From Anaeramoeba flamelloides (Eukaryota; Metamonada; Anaeramoebidae), in the NCBI GenBank assembly GCA_027625915.1, contig JANTQA010000012.1:9136501-9200500 (forward strand): a stretch of DNA of 64,000 bases, given 5' to 3'. The notes under the pieces are model-generated. The model had not been told where the DNA came from. It did no database searches and saw only the letters and a list, made by a program, of their open reading frames with translations. Each line of letters opens with the position of its first letter. Position 1 is the stretch's first letter. Positions 1-11,175 of the stretch are shown here, piece after piece. Both the position numbers and the translations under genes were made by a program.

Positions 1-651
1 TTCTTTAAAAAGGGATTTAATTTTAAATAAAAGAAATTACTCAACAATTTTACAAATATTAATAATTAATAATCTTGTAAGGGGTTTTTTAAAATTTTCA
101 GTGTTTTTTTCACTGATTTGAGTAAAAAATGATTTTAGAAACAAATATCTAAAAATTAATTTATTCTTTAAAGTTTTCATTTAACAAAAATATAACAAAA
201 TTTATTTTCTGTTTGATCAAAACTTTCAAATAATTTTCTTCTTGTAAAAGGGTATATTTTCTTGAGAAAAAAACAAATATCATTTTTTTTTAGAAACAAA
301 ATATAACTTGTTCTTATGGGTGTTTGATTTTTAAGTTGTTCTGAATTAAAGAATAAAGTCTCTATGAAAACAATAAACAGTTGTCTTTTTCGTAGGGTAA
401 ATTTTTTTGTGTATTTATTTATAAAATCTTTGTTTTTAACTAGGAAACTATAGTTTTTAAATTTGTTATTTTTACATCATTTTTGATTTTTATTTATGTA
501 TAATGAGGTTAAATGTTGAATTTTAAACTTTTTAAAATCTAAAAAAATAGTTCAAGGTTCGTTAACAATAATTCGTTCCTTGGTTTTTTTTGTTTAAAAG
601 TGGGCCTTGTATTTTAGTTATCCAATTTAGTTTATTTTTCAATAACAAGAG

Positions 652-718
652 ATCATATATATATATATATATATTATATTATATTGACTTTTTTGGGGGT
701 GGGTTGTGTAGTTAATTT

Positions 719-774
<56 letters not shown>
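652..774. repeat. Two (TA)n microsatellites
   Basis: Two near-pure TA tracts, at about 652-675 and 721-774, are separated by a short unique stretch that includes a run of G. Similar tracts occur at about 45743-45770 and 52211-52233. They are simple repeats and have no other feature attached. Confidence 0.95.
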
Positions 775-777
<3 letters not shown>

Positions 778-2583
778 TTCTTTGGGTTTTGTAAACCTTA
801 ACTAAACAAATACCAAATCAAAATATAATAAAAATTAACACAGTTAATCGAAAACCTCGGTTTCAAATGTTAGTTTTGCATAAAAAATATCTTCTTTTTT
901 TAGGTTGATAAATATATTTTGATTTTAACTTATAAAATTCATTAATTTTTTTTTAAATTGAATAAAAAAAAATTCAAATGAGTGAGAATCTACCCCACCC
1001 GATGAAAAGCAAATTTTTTGCAAAAATAAATTACTTGACAAATTTTTCTAGTTCTTTAACAAATATCTACAGTTTTTTTTTTTTTTTTTTACAAAATACC
1101 TATGAGTTGACTAAATTATATGTTTCTTGGTTTCGAAATAAAATATATTAGTTAATACAAATAAGATTAAAATATTTTCAAATTGAAGAAAAACATAGAT
1201 TGCAAATTATTTTACATTTTATGAATTTAGATAATTAATATAAACTTTTATGGATCAAAAACTTTAAGGGGGTGTACAAGGTACAATAAAATACTTTCAC
1301 TTTTTTACAAATTGAAGTGGATCAGAAAATATTATTTTTTACTTCGGCTGTGTCTCATAGATTTTTATTCTTTAAAGTGCTTTATTCATTAGATTTTTTA
1401 ATTTTCTTTTTGAAAGTCTCAAAACATTTCCACGATATAATGTTGAGTTGAATTATTTAAAATAGTGTTTCGAATGTTGAATAAGTTATCTTTTATCCTT
1501 ATCTCAACATTCTATTGTGGCATTTAATTTTTTCATTTGTTCTTTTTACATCATTTTTGATTTTTTTCCTGACAAAAAAACAATAAGAACGATTTTTTTA
1601 ATCAGTGGCATTTGGGATAAAGATGTTTTGTTAAAAAGTGTAACAATATTACAATTTGAGAGAATCACAAAAGGAAATACTAATATGGATTTAATAGCTA
1701 GAAGGATTCCAAAAAATAATGATTATCCCAAAAACTATCTGTTCGGGTTTTAAATACTTGTATTTGGTGTAATTGGAGAAGTGAATATGATTATATTTTA
1801 TCAAAGTGTAAACCACAAAACAGCTATAAGTAATTTATTAAGAATCTTGAATTATCCTTCTCCCCATAAAAAACTATTTTAAAAAAAAAAAAAAAAAAAA
1901 AACAATTTTATCAATTCTTTTTTCTTTTTTTTATTGTTTAATATTACTAAAAAAAAAATATAAATAATTGTAAAAAAAGTTTTTTGAGAATCTCTAATCA
2001 CACTCCACTAAAATAAAATACTCTTCTCTCATCTCTATCAAATTTTTATCATATCTTATTTGGGGGTTACCCCTTTAATGAAATCTCGAAAAAAGCAATG
2101 CAAATTTCAAAATTATTTTAATTTTACCTATTATACCAAGATCTAAACAAATTATTTTCTTGTTAATTGTTCAACTTTAAGGAAAAATATTGAGCTTGAA
2201 AATAATTCAGATGGTATCTAAACACAAATTCTTGATTTTTGAAACTTTTCAAGGCAAATTTCAAATTAGTAAAGTGAAAATGGATTTTACTTCAAATGTT
2301 GAAAATTTGAAAAAAAAAAAAAAATCCCAAAGTTTGAAAATTTGAACAAGATATCTTGTCTCGACACTCTTTTATGTTAACAAATATGTTGTTTGGTATT
2401 AAAGTAATATCCTCTGAACAAAAAATTTGAACATCCTTAAGCTACTAACTTATTAAAAATTCGATTTTCCGAAATTGTAAGATTTAAAAATAATCAAAAG
2501 AAAGGAACTTAATTCAATAGTTAACACACGTGGACTGATTTTGATAAAGCACTTGTGGTAATCAAGATAATTGTTTTGAAGTA

Positions 2584-2757
2584 TGGGTATTTGAATAATA
2601 AATGGGGAATAATTTTTACTTTCTTTTCATTTTCCTTTTTCAAAAATAACGAGTATATAACAACCCAATCTACTTTCTTTGATAACTCTAATTGTCAAAG
2701 AAAAAAAGTAAGTTAAAGGAAGTGAATTATTTTTTCAATTTATTATTCAAATACCAT
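2584..2757. mobile_element. MITE family M1, copy 1
   Basis: A foldback of about 174 bp. It starts with GGTATTTGAATAATAAAT and ends with its near-complement ATTTATTATTCAAATACC. Subterminal TTTTCATTTTCCTTT is mirrored by AAAGGAAGTGAATTATT. Sister copies lie at 34155-34327, 36283-36445 and 53520-53741, with the consensus terminus CTGGTATTTGAAT. It has no coding capacity. The transposase family is unknown. Confidence 0.8.
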
Positions 2758-3201
2758 TATTTCACTTTTTTAGTATTGTTTTGTTTTGATCAAAAATAAC
2801 CAAGTTTCTAAAGATCATACCCACTCCCTAAATCAATTTGAGGATTTAAATTGTACATTTAAAAATTCAACAAATTTACCTATTTCAAGAAAAACGATTG
2901 AAATAAAAATCTTTTCGACGAAAATTAAAAAAGCTTGACAAACAAAGGATAATATATCAACAAAAAATAAAAAAATATTCAGCTTTTGTTTTGGAAATGA
3001 TTTTTAAATAGATCTACAAATGGTATTCCGAAAAAATTCAATAATTCATGAACATTTCTGGAATATTCTATAAAATTAAAAAAGAAAGATAATATACTAA
3101 AAAAGAAAAACGAAGGAAAAATAATGTAAAAAAAATACAAATCAAAAACAACAGAAAATTAACCAAAAAAATTAAAAAAATAAGGATATTAATACACAAA
3201 T

Positions 3202-3948
3202 TTAAAGATTTTGGCTTGAAATTGGGGAGTCTGAAAGAGGTAAATACCTTCCTTCTCTTTCTGAGAGTTTATGGGTTAATACATGAGCAGGTAAGTATTC
3301 CCCATTTTTTTGCCTTAAGAGTGGGTTTTTTTTTGTTTGTGATTTCAAGCCAAGCGACGTATACCCGTTGTCATACAACTTGCAATATCCGACCTTTTTC
3401 GTGGTCAAATAACCCCAGACATCGGAGTACTCCCATTCCATGACGGGGCTGATCCGAATCGACTTTGGCCAGTTGCCGTTTGTTGGTGCAAAAATGGGCT
3501 GGTTTCTGCCTTTCAAATCGACAACCCTTGTGCCAAGAAAGATCCCTTGGACCTTGGGGTTTTCTTTCAAAATATGGATCAGCCCTTCCTTTAAAGAGTT
3601 TGTTGTAAACTTTGTGTAATTGCGGAAGCCGTATTGGTTTAATGAGCTCTCAACGAATTGCTTCATTTCTTCAAAATCGTCCTCGTCGTGTAAATAGAAT
3701 AATAAAATGTCTTTTAACTTTTCGGGTGTCCTGAGCTTTGTTGGTAACAACCCTGTTGCCATCGAATGGATGATGTCTAAAATAATTAAGCAATCTTTGC
3801 CACCATTATAACTTAAAGACAGCCCATCATAGCCATACCTCGTAACAGCTTCTTCGATGATTGAAATGCTGGTTTTTAATTTCTTTTGGATCCCAACAGA
3901 GAAACTTTTTATTATCTTGTTGTCGTTCACTATTTTGATTTGAGACAT
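3202..3948 (-). CDS. FAD1: FAD synthase (FMN adenylyltransferase), PAPS-reductase-like domain
   Basis: This 248-residue protein makes FAD from FMN and ATP and is probably cytosolic. The visible family motifs are the ATP-binding loop SYNGGKDC at residues 46-53, GTRVVDLKG at 139-147, PVMEWEYSDVWGYL at 168-181 and YCKLYDNGYTSLG at 188-200. These match the single-domain fungal Fad1 layout; the molybdopterin-binding domain fused to the animal enzyme is absent. The start was set at the ATG at 3946-3948. The frame stays open upstream to another ATG at 4135-4137, but that 63-codon extension is low-complexity, Phe/Lys-rich and unlike the family. No intron is seen. It lies tail to tail with nothing and has about 3.6 kb of noncoding DNA on its 5' side. 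PAPS reductase is the nearest alternative, but the GTR and YDNGYTSLG motifs favour FAD synthase. Confidence 0.88.
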   Translation of the reverse strand: MSQIKIVNDNKIIKSFSVGIQKKLKTSISIIEEAVTRYGYDGLSLSYNGGKDCLIILDIIHSMATGLLPTKLRTPEKLKDILLFYLHDEDDFEEMKQFVESSLNQYGFRNYTKFTTNSLKEGLIHILKENPKVQGIFLGTRVVDLKGRNQPIFAPTNGNWPKSIRISPVMEWEYSDVWGYLTTKKVGYCKLYDNGYTSLGLKSQTKKNPLLRQKNGEYLPAHVLTHKLSEREGRYLPLSDSPISSQNL

Positions 3949-5425
3949 TCTTTTTTTTTTTAAGTGCTTTTTATTTTGTTTGTTAGATAATTGAAAAGAA
4001 TAATAAAAAAAAAATGAAAATAATCTGTTGAACAAATAAGGAAATTCCAAACTAATTCGTGATTTGGTGTGTGTTTGTTTGAATTCCTTTAGGTTATTTA
4101 TAGATTCACAGATTTTTTTTTTATTTCGAAATAACAAAAATTAAAAATGAATTACAAATTATGAAAAGGATTAGTTTGTTTACCGCTCGTTTGTTTTGAC
4201 CAAAGAAACCTATTCTTACAAAATTTGAAAAAATTATTTTGAAAAAGATAAATTGAATATCAAATAATTGAGATGTTTGAAAACTCTTTGTAACTCCATA
4301 TTTGAGTGATTAGGTTTTGTTTTTAATTCAGGATCACGATTTTTTAAAATTTTTTAGTTAATAATTTAACTGTTTGTAAATAGACTATTCAGAAACGTCT
4401 TCCATTTCCAAAAAATACTTTTTTTTCCCTAGACATTCACTCCATGTTTGAAGAGAGATTTGTTGTGTGTTATAAAACTTTTTTTTTGAAAGTTGAGAAT
4501 GAACATTAGAAATTGATGGAACTTCATTAAAAATTACAAACAAATTTATTTCAAAACCTCTTAAAACGTTTTACATTAGGTTGTAAAAGTTATTTTTTGC
4601 ATTTTTCCAACAAAATCCCTAAATTGAATAGCAATACAAATTGGTTATTGGTACACAGATCCAATTAGGTTGGGAAATTAGCATTTTTTTGGAAAGTTGG
4701 AAAATTAAATTTCAAAAACTTAAATTGCACTATTTTACACTTTTAAGGGATAAACAAGAAAATCGCCAAATGTGTATTAACTGGATGTCTGAATGTGTTT
4801 CTTTTCAAAATATAATTTGGTTTTTTGGATAAAAAGGTTTTCTTTCTCAATAGAAAAAATCTCCTGATTTGCAAAAACGACCTTTTTTTGGATCATTTTG
4901 AAATCAAAAGATTCTACTCAAAGACCAGATTTTCCTAAAACTTAACTTTAGAAACCCCCTTTCTCTTTGGATTTTACTTTAACCACTTTTTACCCATTCA
5001 TACCCTTTATTACTTGAAAAAATATTTGCCTAATCACAACACACTATAAACTTGAGTGGAAAAATATAAAATGGAAACACGCTTTAAGGTGTTTGTATTC
5101 TGATTTTTTTTTTGACTAATTTCCAAATAAGGATTTCTTATCTTGAAATATATTTAATATTGAAAATTAACAGGGTTTTCAAATTTTAGTAATTGACAAA
5201 AAATGTTTTCAATCTCTATTGAGTACTATCTGAATTTTATGCCCTGTGAGCATTGAAATACAAAGTAGTAAATAGAAAAAGACCTTTAAAATATAATGAA
5301 CTGAGGGAAAGTCAAAATATTGCCAATTTTTTGCAATTTAAGATTTTGACTAAAATCATTTATTGATCCAAAAACCTTTCGAAAAATTCCTACAAAACAA
5401 GTCAAAAATAAAAAGCCATTTTTTT

Positions 5426-5532
5426 TGATATTGCGAAATTGTCACTCGACTTTCTTTTCAAATGGGTGGCTAGACTCTCCACCAACTCTAAAATACATCA
5501 ATATAAAGTGGAGTGACATTTTCCCAATATCA
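5426..5532. mobile_element. Short foldback MITE
   Basis: A 107-bp unit begins TGATATTGCGAAATTGTCAC and ends with the near-complement GTGACATTTTCCCAATATCA, about 20 bp of imperfect terminal inverted repeat. It has no coding capacity. I found no clear second copy in the window, so calling it a mobile element rests only on the foldback shape. Confidence 0.5.
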
Positions 5533-6144
5533 TTTTGGAAGTCGAAAATTTTGAGGAAAAAAATTTGGATTTGGAAAAGTAAATTTTAATTTGTCTTCCT
5601 CAAAAACAACCTAAATTTTACATTTTAACAAAATCTATTAACTTAATATTCTTTTGAGTTTATAATTCGTGTTGTGGGTATAAAAGTAATAGCCACTGGG
5701 AATAAAATTCAAATAATCCTTAAATTTAGGTAAAAAAATTAATAGAGATTAATTCCGAAAGGCTCTATTTATATTTTATAATTTTGTTCTTATGAAAGTG
5801 AGCTGACTGTTAATTGTAAAATAAAAAGATCAAAATTTTGGATTAGCTTTCGAAAAAAAAACCAAAGAATAAGAAAATAAATAATCAAAAGATCAATTCT
5901 AAAAGCTAAATCAATAATTTAAGATTATTTTAAGAATTAAAAAATTTAAATTATGCATGATTTTAACAATCTTTTTTTTGGAAAGCTGAATAAAAATTTT
6001 GTTACATTCATTTTGCAACAAAGACTATTATCTAATTTTGGAAAATTGAAAATGGGTTCTTTTGATTGGAAAAATTTATCAAAATAAAAACTTAACTTTT
6101 ATGTTTGCAATTGAAAATCCAATACATATTATGTTATTGAAAGG

Positions 6145-6310
6145 GGTTGGTGGGTGACAAATCTCACAAATTTTTAATCAGTTAGATCTCAGAAGGAAAC
6201 AAAGAATTTTTCTTCAGAATTTTGATTATCTTGTATTTGTTATATATGTGAAACTAAAAAATGAAAAAGAAAGTTGGGAAAAATTGTATTTTGAAAAAAA
6301 TTCAATCAAT
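6145..6310 (+). repeat. Fragment of dispersed repeat R1
   Basis: The stretch resembles the 5' part of the longer R1 copies starting near 15645 and 26475. The shared order is a GGT.GGTG region, AAATCTCACAAATTTTTAATCAG, GATCTCAGAAGGAAA and later AAAAAGAAAGTTGGGAAAAA. Only about 165 bp are recognisable. Confidence 0.55.
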
Positions 6311-6519
6311 TTGAAAAATGAAAACCATTGGGCCTTGTTGAGTATTACCCACTATTATTTTTGATTATTTGAAAATTTAATTTTAATTAATGAAATTGAA
6401 AAATTAAATGTTTTTTTTTAATTAGGAACTCAATTGTAAAAAAAATTAAAAGATCACAAAATCTTGTTTTTTGAGTTTAGGACAAAAAAATAAATACAAA
6501 AAAACAATTTTTTTTTACT

Positions 6520-6843
6520 CTGTCAAGTCAAGTCAAGTCAATTATAGAGGAATGTTTAAAATTAATACCTGTTAAGAACACCCATTATATGTAAATTTCT
6601 ATTTGGCCGTTTCTGGGTATTTCTTAAGGATTATCTAAAATAAAGCGATTACAAGGGACATATAGATTAAAACATTAGCGAATTATAGTATTTGTTTCAT
6701 GAAATAAAGAAAAATTTTGAATTTTAACCCACGGGTCACTAATAAAGGCTATATTTTAGATAGCCCGTAACAAAGGCGGAATAAAAGGAGAAATCGAACA
6801 CAACGGAAAGTTAGGTGATATGTTTTGTTTGTTTGAATTTTAA
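6520..6843 (+). pseudogene. Decayed small gene, copy A, interrupted by a MITE
   Basis: This copy aligns with 10713-10892 (copy B). They share GTCAAGTCAAG, TTTTAGAGGAAT-like and GTTAAGAACRCC segments, then ATAAAAGGA and a reading frame that ends at the same TAA. In copy A the start codon position reads CTG, and the frame is broken by a 139-bp element at 6628-6766. The tail after the insertion reads KGEIEHNGKLGDMFCLFEF and then stop. I do not recognise the protein. The shared frame and stop suggest that the two copies descend from a real short coding sequence of about 60 codons, or from an exon of something longer. Confidence 0.55.
6628..6766. mobile_element. TTAA-flanked inverted-repeat MITE (family T)
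   Basis: Terminal inverted repeats start GGATTATCTAAAATA on the left and end TATTTTAGATAGCCC on the right. The flanks are TTAA (6624-6627) and GTAA (6767-6770), one change from a TTAA target duplication. Copy B of the host gene lacks this block at the equivalent position (around 10822), so it gives a natural empty site. A larger relative lies at 25572-26424. TTAA targets are typical of piggyBac-type elements; the family assignment is an inference. Confidence 0.8.
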
Positions 6844-7125
6844 TCCAAGTTTTATCTTCAATGGAACCAATTTAACATTTGACCCCAATGTTTTCAAAAG
6901 TTCAGCTGTGAGAAAGAAAAAGATACTTTGAAGAAAAAGTTCTTCAAAGTATCATTTAAAAAATAAACAAATTCATGTTATTTCCATTTTATATGTTTAT
7001 TAGTTTTAGATGTTTGTCAAAATTATATCCCGAGTTCAAAACAATATATAGCAACTCATATTGCTTTATATGTTCAACACCCCCCCCCTTATATAATTCT
7101 TTATTTTGAATCCCCTTCCAGACTC

Positions 7126-7219
7126 AAAATAATATTGTTCTGGTGATAAGATGATATTAATCATAATTCTTCAAACTCCATAATATCATCTTATATCACT
7201 TCGAACAATATCATATTTT
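7126..7219 (+). other. Conserved long hairpin, copy A
   Basis: An imperfect hairpin of about 94 nt. The outer stem pairs ATATTGTTC (to 7140) with GAACAATAT (from 7203). The inner stem pairs AAGATGATATTA with TAATATCATCTT, with GTGAT/ATCAC below it and a small AT bulge. The loop is 7160-7180. The same structure is at 11176-11271, where a T-A pair of the outer stem is a G-C pair. It may be a structured RNA, a 3' UTR element or a DNA cruciform of a repeat; the sequence alone does not decide. Confidence 0.6.
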
Positions 7220-7533
7220 TTGTTCTTCCAGGCATAACTCAAAACATAACAAAGTGAAATTGTTTCCAAATCAAAACAATAAATACAGTTATTTCTTTTC
7301 AAAATAATTCTTTTCTAATTTTAAAAATGATATTAATAATTTTTTAAGAAAAATATTAAGTTTGATAATTTTAATTTTGAATTTTATTTATTTTTATTTA
7401 TTTGTATTCTTTAAAGAATATGATATTATTATAATTTCATTCAATGAAAAAACGAAAAAGCAATAAAATAAAAAAAAAAAAAAAAAAAAACAATTGATTG
7501 ATGTTGATCAATTATAAAAAAAAAACAAAATTG

Positions 7534-8897
7534 TTAATTTTCAATGATTTTTTTTTTTTTAGGCTTGGTTTGGCTTTTCTTTTTCTTTTTTCTTGTTTGT
7601 GATTTTTTTTGTAAATTTTTATTGATTGTACCCAATTCCATAATTTCGATAACATCATGTACACTATTTGTTCTTTTATAAAGCGGAAGTTTTTTTGTTT
7701 TGGGCTTTTGGCTATCAATTCTTTTTAATAATTGTATTTCATTGTTATCAAGCGGTTGAAATTTTTCATTTTTATTAAAATTATAGACTGCCTTTGGTAG
7801 GAAATTAGATTTACCATTCTGTGTTGCTAACCAAACTTTCGTATAACCCTTTAACAGTTTTTCTTGGAATCTTGTACTTTCATGGGAAATTGAACGATAC
7901 AATTTGGGAACATTTGGTTGCATTGATTTGGTCTGTTCGGATGTTGAAATATACAGATTATTGATTGGTAGCACATTCGCGGACTGTGCTCTTAATATTT
8001 TTGACTTTTTAATTAAATTGATTTTATTATTTATTTTCAATTTTTGTTCCTTGCGAATCATGGAAAAGGTGGAAATGAGTTTAGCAATGACACGCACTTT
8101 ATTTTGAATATTAACTATTCTTTCTTTGTTTAGGAAATCCTTTGTATAAATGTTTTGTTTTGTATTCTCTTTTGATTTTGATTGGGTTCCTTCTTTATTT
8201 TTCATCAAACTAACACTATCTTCTTCTGTTAGATTGCCGATTGTTGTCCACACTGAAAGAATTTTGTCAGTAATAAACGGCACTGACCATTCAAAGGTAT
8301 CCATGAAATCTGGCAAGGAATATGGCTCCTTGACTTGTTTAAATTCCTTTATTGTTACAGATCGATCTTTGTATTGAAAAACAGCGCCCTTGTTGCCCGA
8401 ATTGGAATAATTTGGTGCGGAAAAGATTGTTATCAATGTGGGGAAATTTGTTTCATCCCATTTTTTATACATCTGGTATCCCCGATCTTGTGCCTCATGC
8501 GCCCTAATTACACACGTTAATTCATTTTCAATGAGAAAGTCGACAACTGCATCATACGAATATTGAAATGAGCATCTTCTTGGCGAATTAAACACAAACC
8601 TTTTGCTGCTACCCTTGCTTGAATTATAATTCGGAAATGGATCAGACCAAATGAGATCTGTAAAAAGACCCTTTCCTGGTGGATCTCGAAATCTATCAAT
8701 TTTATTGATCATTTCAACATCAGATAAATGTGGCGAAATTCCCGCATGAACACAAAAGAATTGTTCGTCGACAATTGCGGCAAGTGGTAAACACTCGCAC
8801 GTTTTCATGATCGCGTCGTATGTTTCCTGATCATATTTATAAATTGCTTCAGTTTTGAAATTAAAAAATTTTGAAAGATCTCTGGTTTCATGATTTC
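7534..8897 (-). CDS. Calcineurin A (PP2B catalytic subunit), exon 2 of 2
   Basis: This exon carries most of the phosphatase domain and all of the regulatory tail (residues about 213-666). In order, it has NHE (metal-binding), VHAGISP at 262-268, RAHEAQD at 344-350 and SAPNY at 372-376. Next comes the calcineurin-B-binding helix region, DFMDTFEWSVPF, at about 409-442. A calmodulin-binding segment at about 469-497 (core NKVRVIAKLISTFSMIRKEQ) closely resembles the animal one. These last two separate PP2B from PP1 and PP2A. The C-terminus is a long Lys/Asn-rich tail; I do not see a clear autoinhibitory helix. The N-terminal half is on 17483-18119, and the join at LLRG/NHE is exact at protein level. 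With a strict GT-AG splice the frame would be one base short (see findings). Confidence 0.93.
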
Positions 8898-9102
8898 TAC
8901 ACAATTCAATAGATGATTTAAATATTATAACAAATAATCAGAGAAATTTTGATTAAAAAAAGTTTAAAAAAATAAAAAATTGTTGAAGAAATATGAATAT
9001 AAAAAAGAGTTATGTTAAAAAGGTTTCGATCCCATCCTACTTTTTTCCAAATATATTTATTTTTTTTGATCGAAATAATACTTTATCTCAATAAGATGAT
9101 CG

Positions 9103-10064
9103 CTATATCCCTTAAGTGGCCGACATGTACGAATCCGGATTTTAAAATTTTTTAGATATTTAGTTTTTATGATGAAAAAAAATTGGATGAGACAAGAAAC
9201 CTGAGTTGTGGGATATTTAGTTACCGAGATCTCGTTCAAAAAAACAGTAGATCGCGAAATTTTTAATTTTTTCAAAATTGTTTTTGAGTTTAATTTGATG
9301 AATAATTATAAAATTTTGAATTTTTTTTTGAAAAAATTTGATTTTTTAATTTTATAGTGATATTTACATCAAGTGATATTTTATGTATTATGCCTCTTTT
9401 ATATTACTTAGGATGGTTCAAATTTGTAAAAAAATATCGAAAAAATCTAAAATTATAAAAAAATTAACAATTACTAAAATTTACACTTTAATTTACCTTT
9501 AAACGATTCATTCATATCAAAAGAGGGTGGACCAAGACAAAATTTTAATCATTAATGTTACCAAAAGAATTGGGTGGTTTTAGGGCGGGCGCGCGAAGCG
9601 CGTACGGCCCGAAACCCCCAATCTCTTTTGATAACATAAATGATTCTTATTTTGTTATTATCTACCCCTTTTTGATTAAACTATTTATATGTTATTATTT
9701 CAAATTAAAATGTATTTTTCTAACAATAATTTTGAAAATTGTGAAATTTTTGAATTTGATTTGTGCTTCAATATGGTGTTTAATTGTAGAAAAGTTATAT
9801 CAAAAAACATTTCAAATGAAAAAAAATTCAAATTTTTGAAAAATAATTTTCGAAAATTCATTTCATTGGACCAATTAAGTACAAAAATAATTTTGAAAAA
9901 ATTAAAAATTTCGCGATCTACTGATTTTTTGAACGAGATCTCGGTATCTAAATATCCCACCACCCAGGTTTCTTGTCTCAACCAATTTATTTTCATCATA
10001 AAAATTAAATATCTAAAAAAATTTAAAATCCGGATTCGTACATTTGGCCACTTGTGGGATATAT
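9103..10064. mobile_element. Foldback element with GC-rich hairpin core
   Basis: The left arm 9103-9300 and the right arm about 9870-10064 are inverted copies at high identity. Shared blocks include GTACGAATCCGGATTTTAAA, GAGACAAGAAACCT, GGGATATTTAG and ACCGAGATCTCGTTCAAAAA. Similarity fades but seems to continue inward. The centre, 9573-9620, is a GC-rich palindrome containing CGCGCGAAGCGCG and flanked by complementary CAAAAGAG/CTCTTTTG-like stretches. It has no plausible protein. It could be a non-autonomous DNA transposon or a single-strand-replicating element end; the family is unknown. Confidence 0.75.
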
Positions 10065-10712
10065 TTTTTTTTAAACTAAAACATTTTATTTGGGGAAATT
10101 TAAGTAAATAAATTTTGATAACTACTGATAAGAAAGAGATTGTCGATCTAAAAAGGTTATTATTGAACTGTAGTCAATGTGGAATGATTTAGGGAAATCC
10201 TTTAGTAATTAGGCAAAGTTTGAAAATTTTCTGATCTTCTTTTTTGGAATTCTAACAAAGTAAAATAATTTGTATTTTACCAATAATTTCGATTCTAGAA
10301 ATGTAATTAAAAGTTATTTTAGAAGAGTTTGAAAATAAAATTTACGACGTTGTTAATCTCATAAATCCCAAAAGACGGCACGTCTCAATTAAAAACTCTT
10401 TGAACTAATAATTTGGTTCAAAGAACCAAATAATTAGTTCCAAGAAAGTTCAAAAAAAAAGTCCATCAAATTATGCGTACTGTTTGGAAATCGAATAAAT
10501 TCCATTTCGTTATTGAAAACAATGTCCATATACAAACATGGTTTTTTTCTCTTTTCTAAAAAAAACTAATCTCATTTATCAAAAAAAAATTTTGTTTGTT
10601 CTCTTTTTTCTTCGGAAAAAGGAGAGAAAAACCCATTAATAAGAGGTTTTGGAAAGGAGAAAAAATAAATGATCTTTTAAAAAAAAAAAAAAAAAAAAAC
10701 ATTTTTTTTACT

Positions 10713-10892
10713 ATGTCAAGTCAAGAAATTTTAGAGGAATATTCAAAATCAGTAATTGTTAAGAACGCCAATAGACGCATGCAGATTTTTAAGTTTGATC
10801 GTTTTCAAGAATTGGCTGACAAACGGAAAATAAAAGGATAGATAGATCTCATTGAATGGATGAACGATCTAGTTTATCTCTATAAAATTTAA
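10713..10892 (+). pseudogene. Decayed small gene, copy B
   Basis: An ATG at 10713 opens a 42-codon frame starting MSSQEILEEYSKSVIVKN. It is relatively GC-rich for the region and stops at TAG (10839-10841). The frame then continues as IDLIEWMNDLVYLYKI to a TAA at 10890-10892, which copy A (6520-6843) shares. In copy A the TAG codon is GAA (Glu), so the TAG is probably a later mutation. I do not recognise the protein. It lies inside the calcineurin intron on the opposite strand. A short functional ORF ending at the TAG cannot be excluded. Confidence 0.5.
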
Positions 10893-11175
10893 ACCAAGTT
10901 TTGTCACCGATGATGAAAATGTAAAATTTAACTTCAATGTTTTTATATACTCAATTGTGAGAATAAGATCCTTTGGAGAACAAGTACTTCAAAGTATTAG
11001 TAAAAAATAGTAAACTTTTTTTTGTAATTGTTTTTGTTTGTTTGGTTTTATTTTACCTTTTTTTTGTTTCGACAAGTTAGATCTCGAGTTGAAAAAATAC
11101 ATAGCAACTCATATTGTTTCATTTGTTCAACAGTCACCTTTTATGTTTCCTCGTTTTGGCTCTCCTTCCAGACTC

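Larger units (their letters stand above)
1..3201. other. Gene-free AT-rich stretch
   Basis: I see no convincing exon here. The stretch is dominated by A and T homopolymers, two (TA)n tracts and one recognisable MITE copy at 2584-2757. Short open frames, such as the one around 1517-1753, have the Phe/Ile/Lys/Asn composition expected of AT-rich noncoding DNA and match no family I know. Confidence 0.6.
3949..7533. other. Intergenic region with decayed repeats
   Basis: No conserved exon is visible between FAD synthase and the 3' end of calcineurin A. The recognisable contents are a small foldback (5426-5532), a fragment of dispersed repeat R1 (about 6145-6310), the decayed small gene copy A (6520-6843) with a TTAA-flanked MITE inside it, and a conserved hairpin (7126-7219). 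The rest is AT-rich sequence in which I see nothing. Confidence 0.6.

Noticed and set aside
3949-4137. N-terminal extension of FAD synthase as a targeting sequence
   Set aside because: Not Arg/Ser-rich or amphipathic in an obvious way, absent from the family, and preceded by a better-placed internal ATG; cannot be fully excluded.
9689-10111. Open frames of 99-140 codons on both strands
   Set aside because: They lie in the arms of the foldback element, overlap each other on opposite strands and resemble no protein; they are by-products of the repeat sequence.
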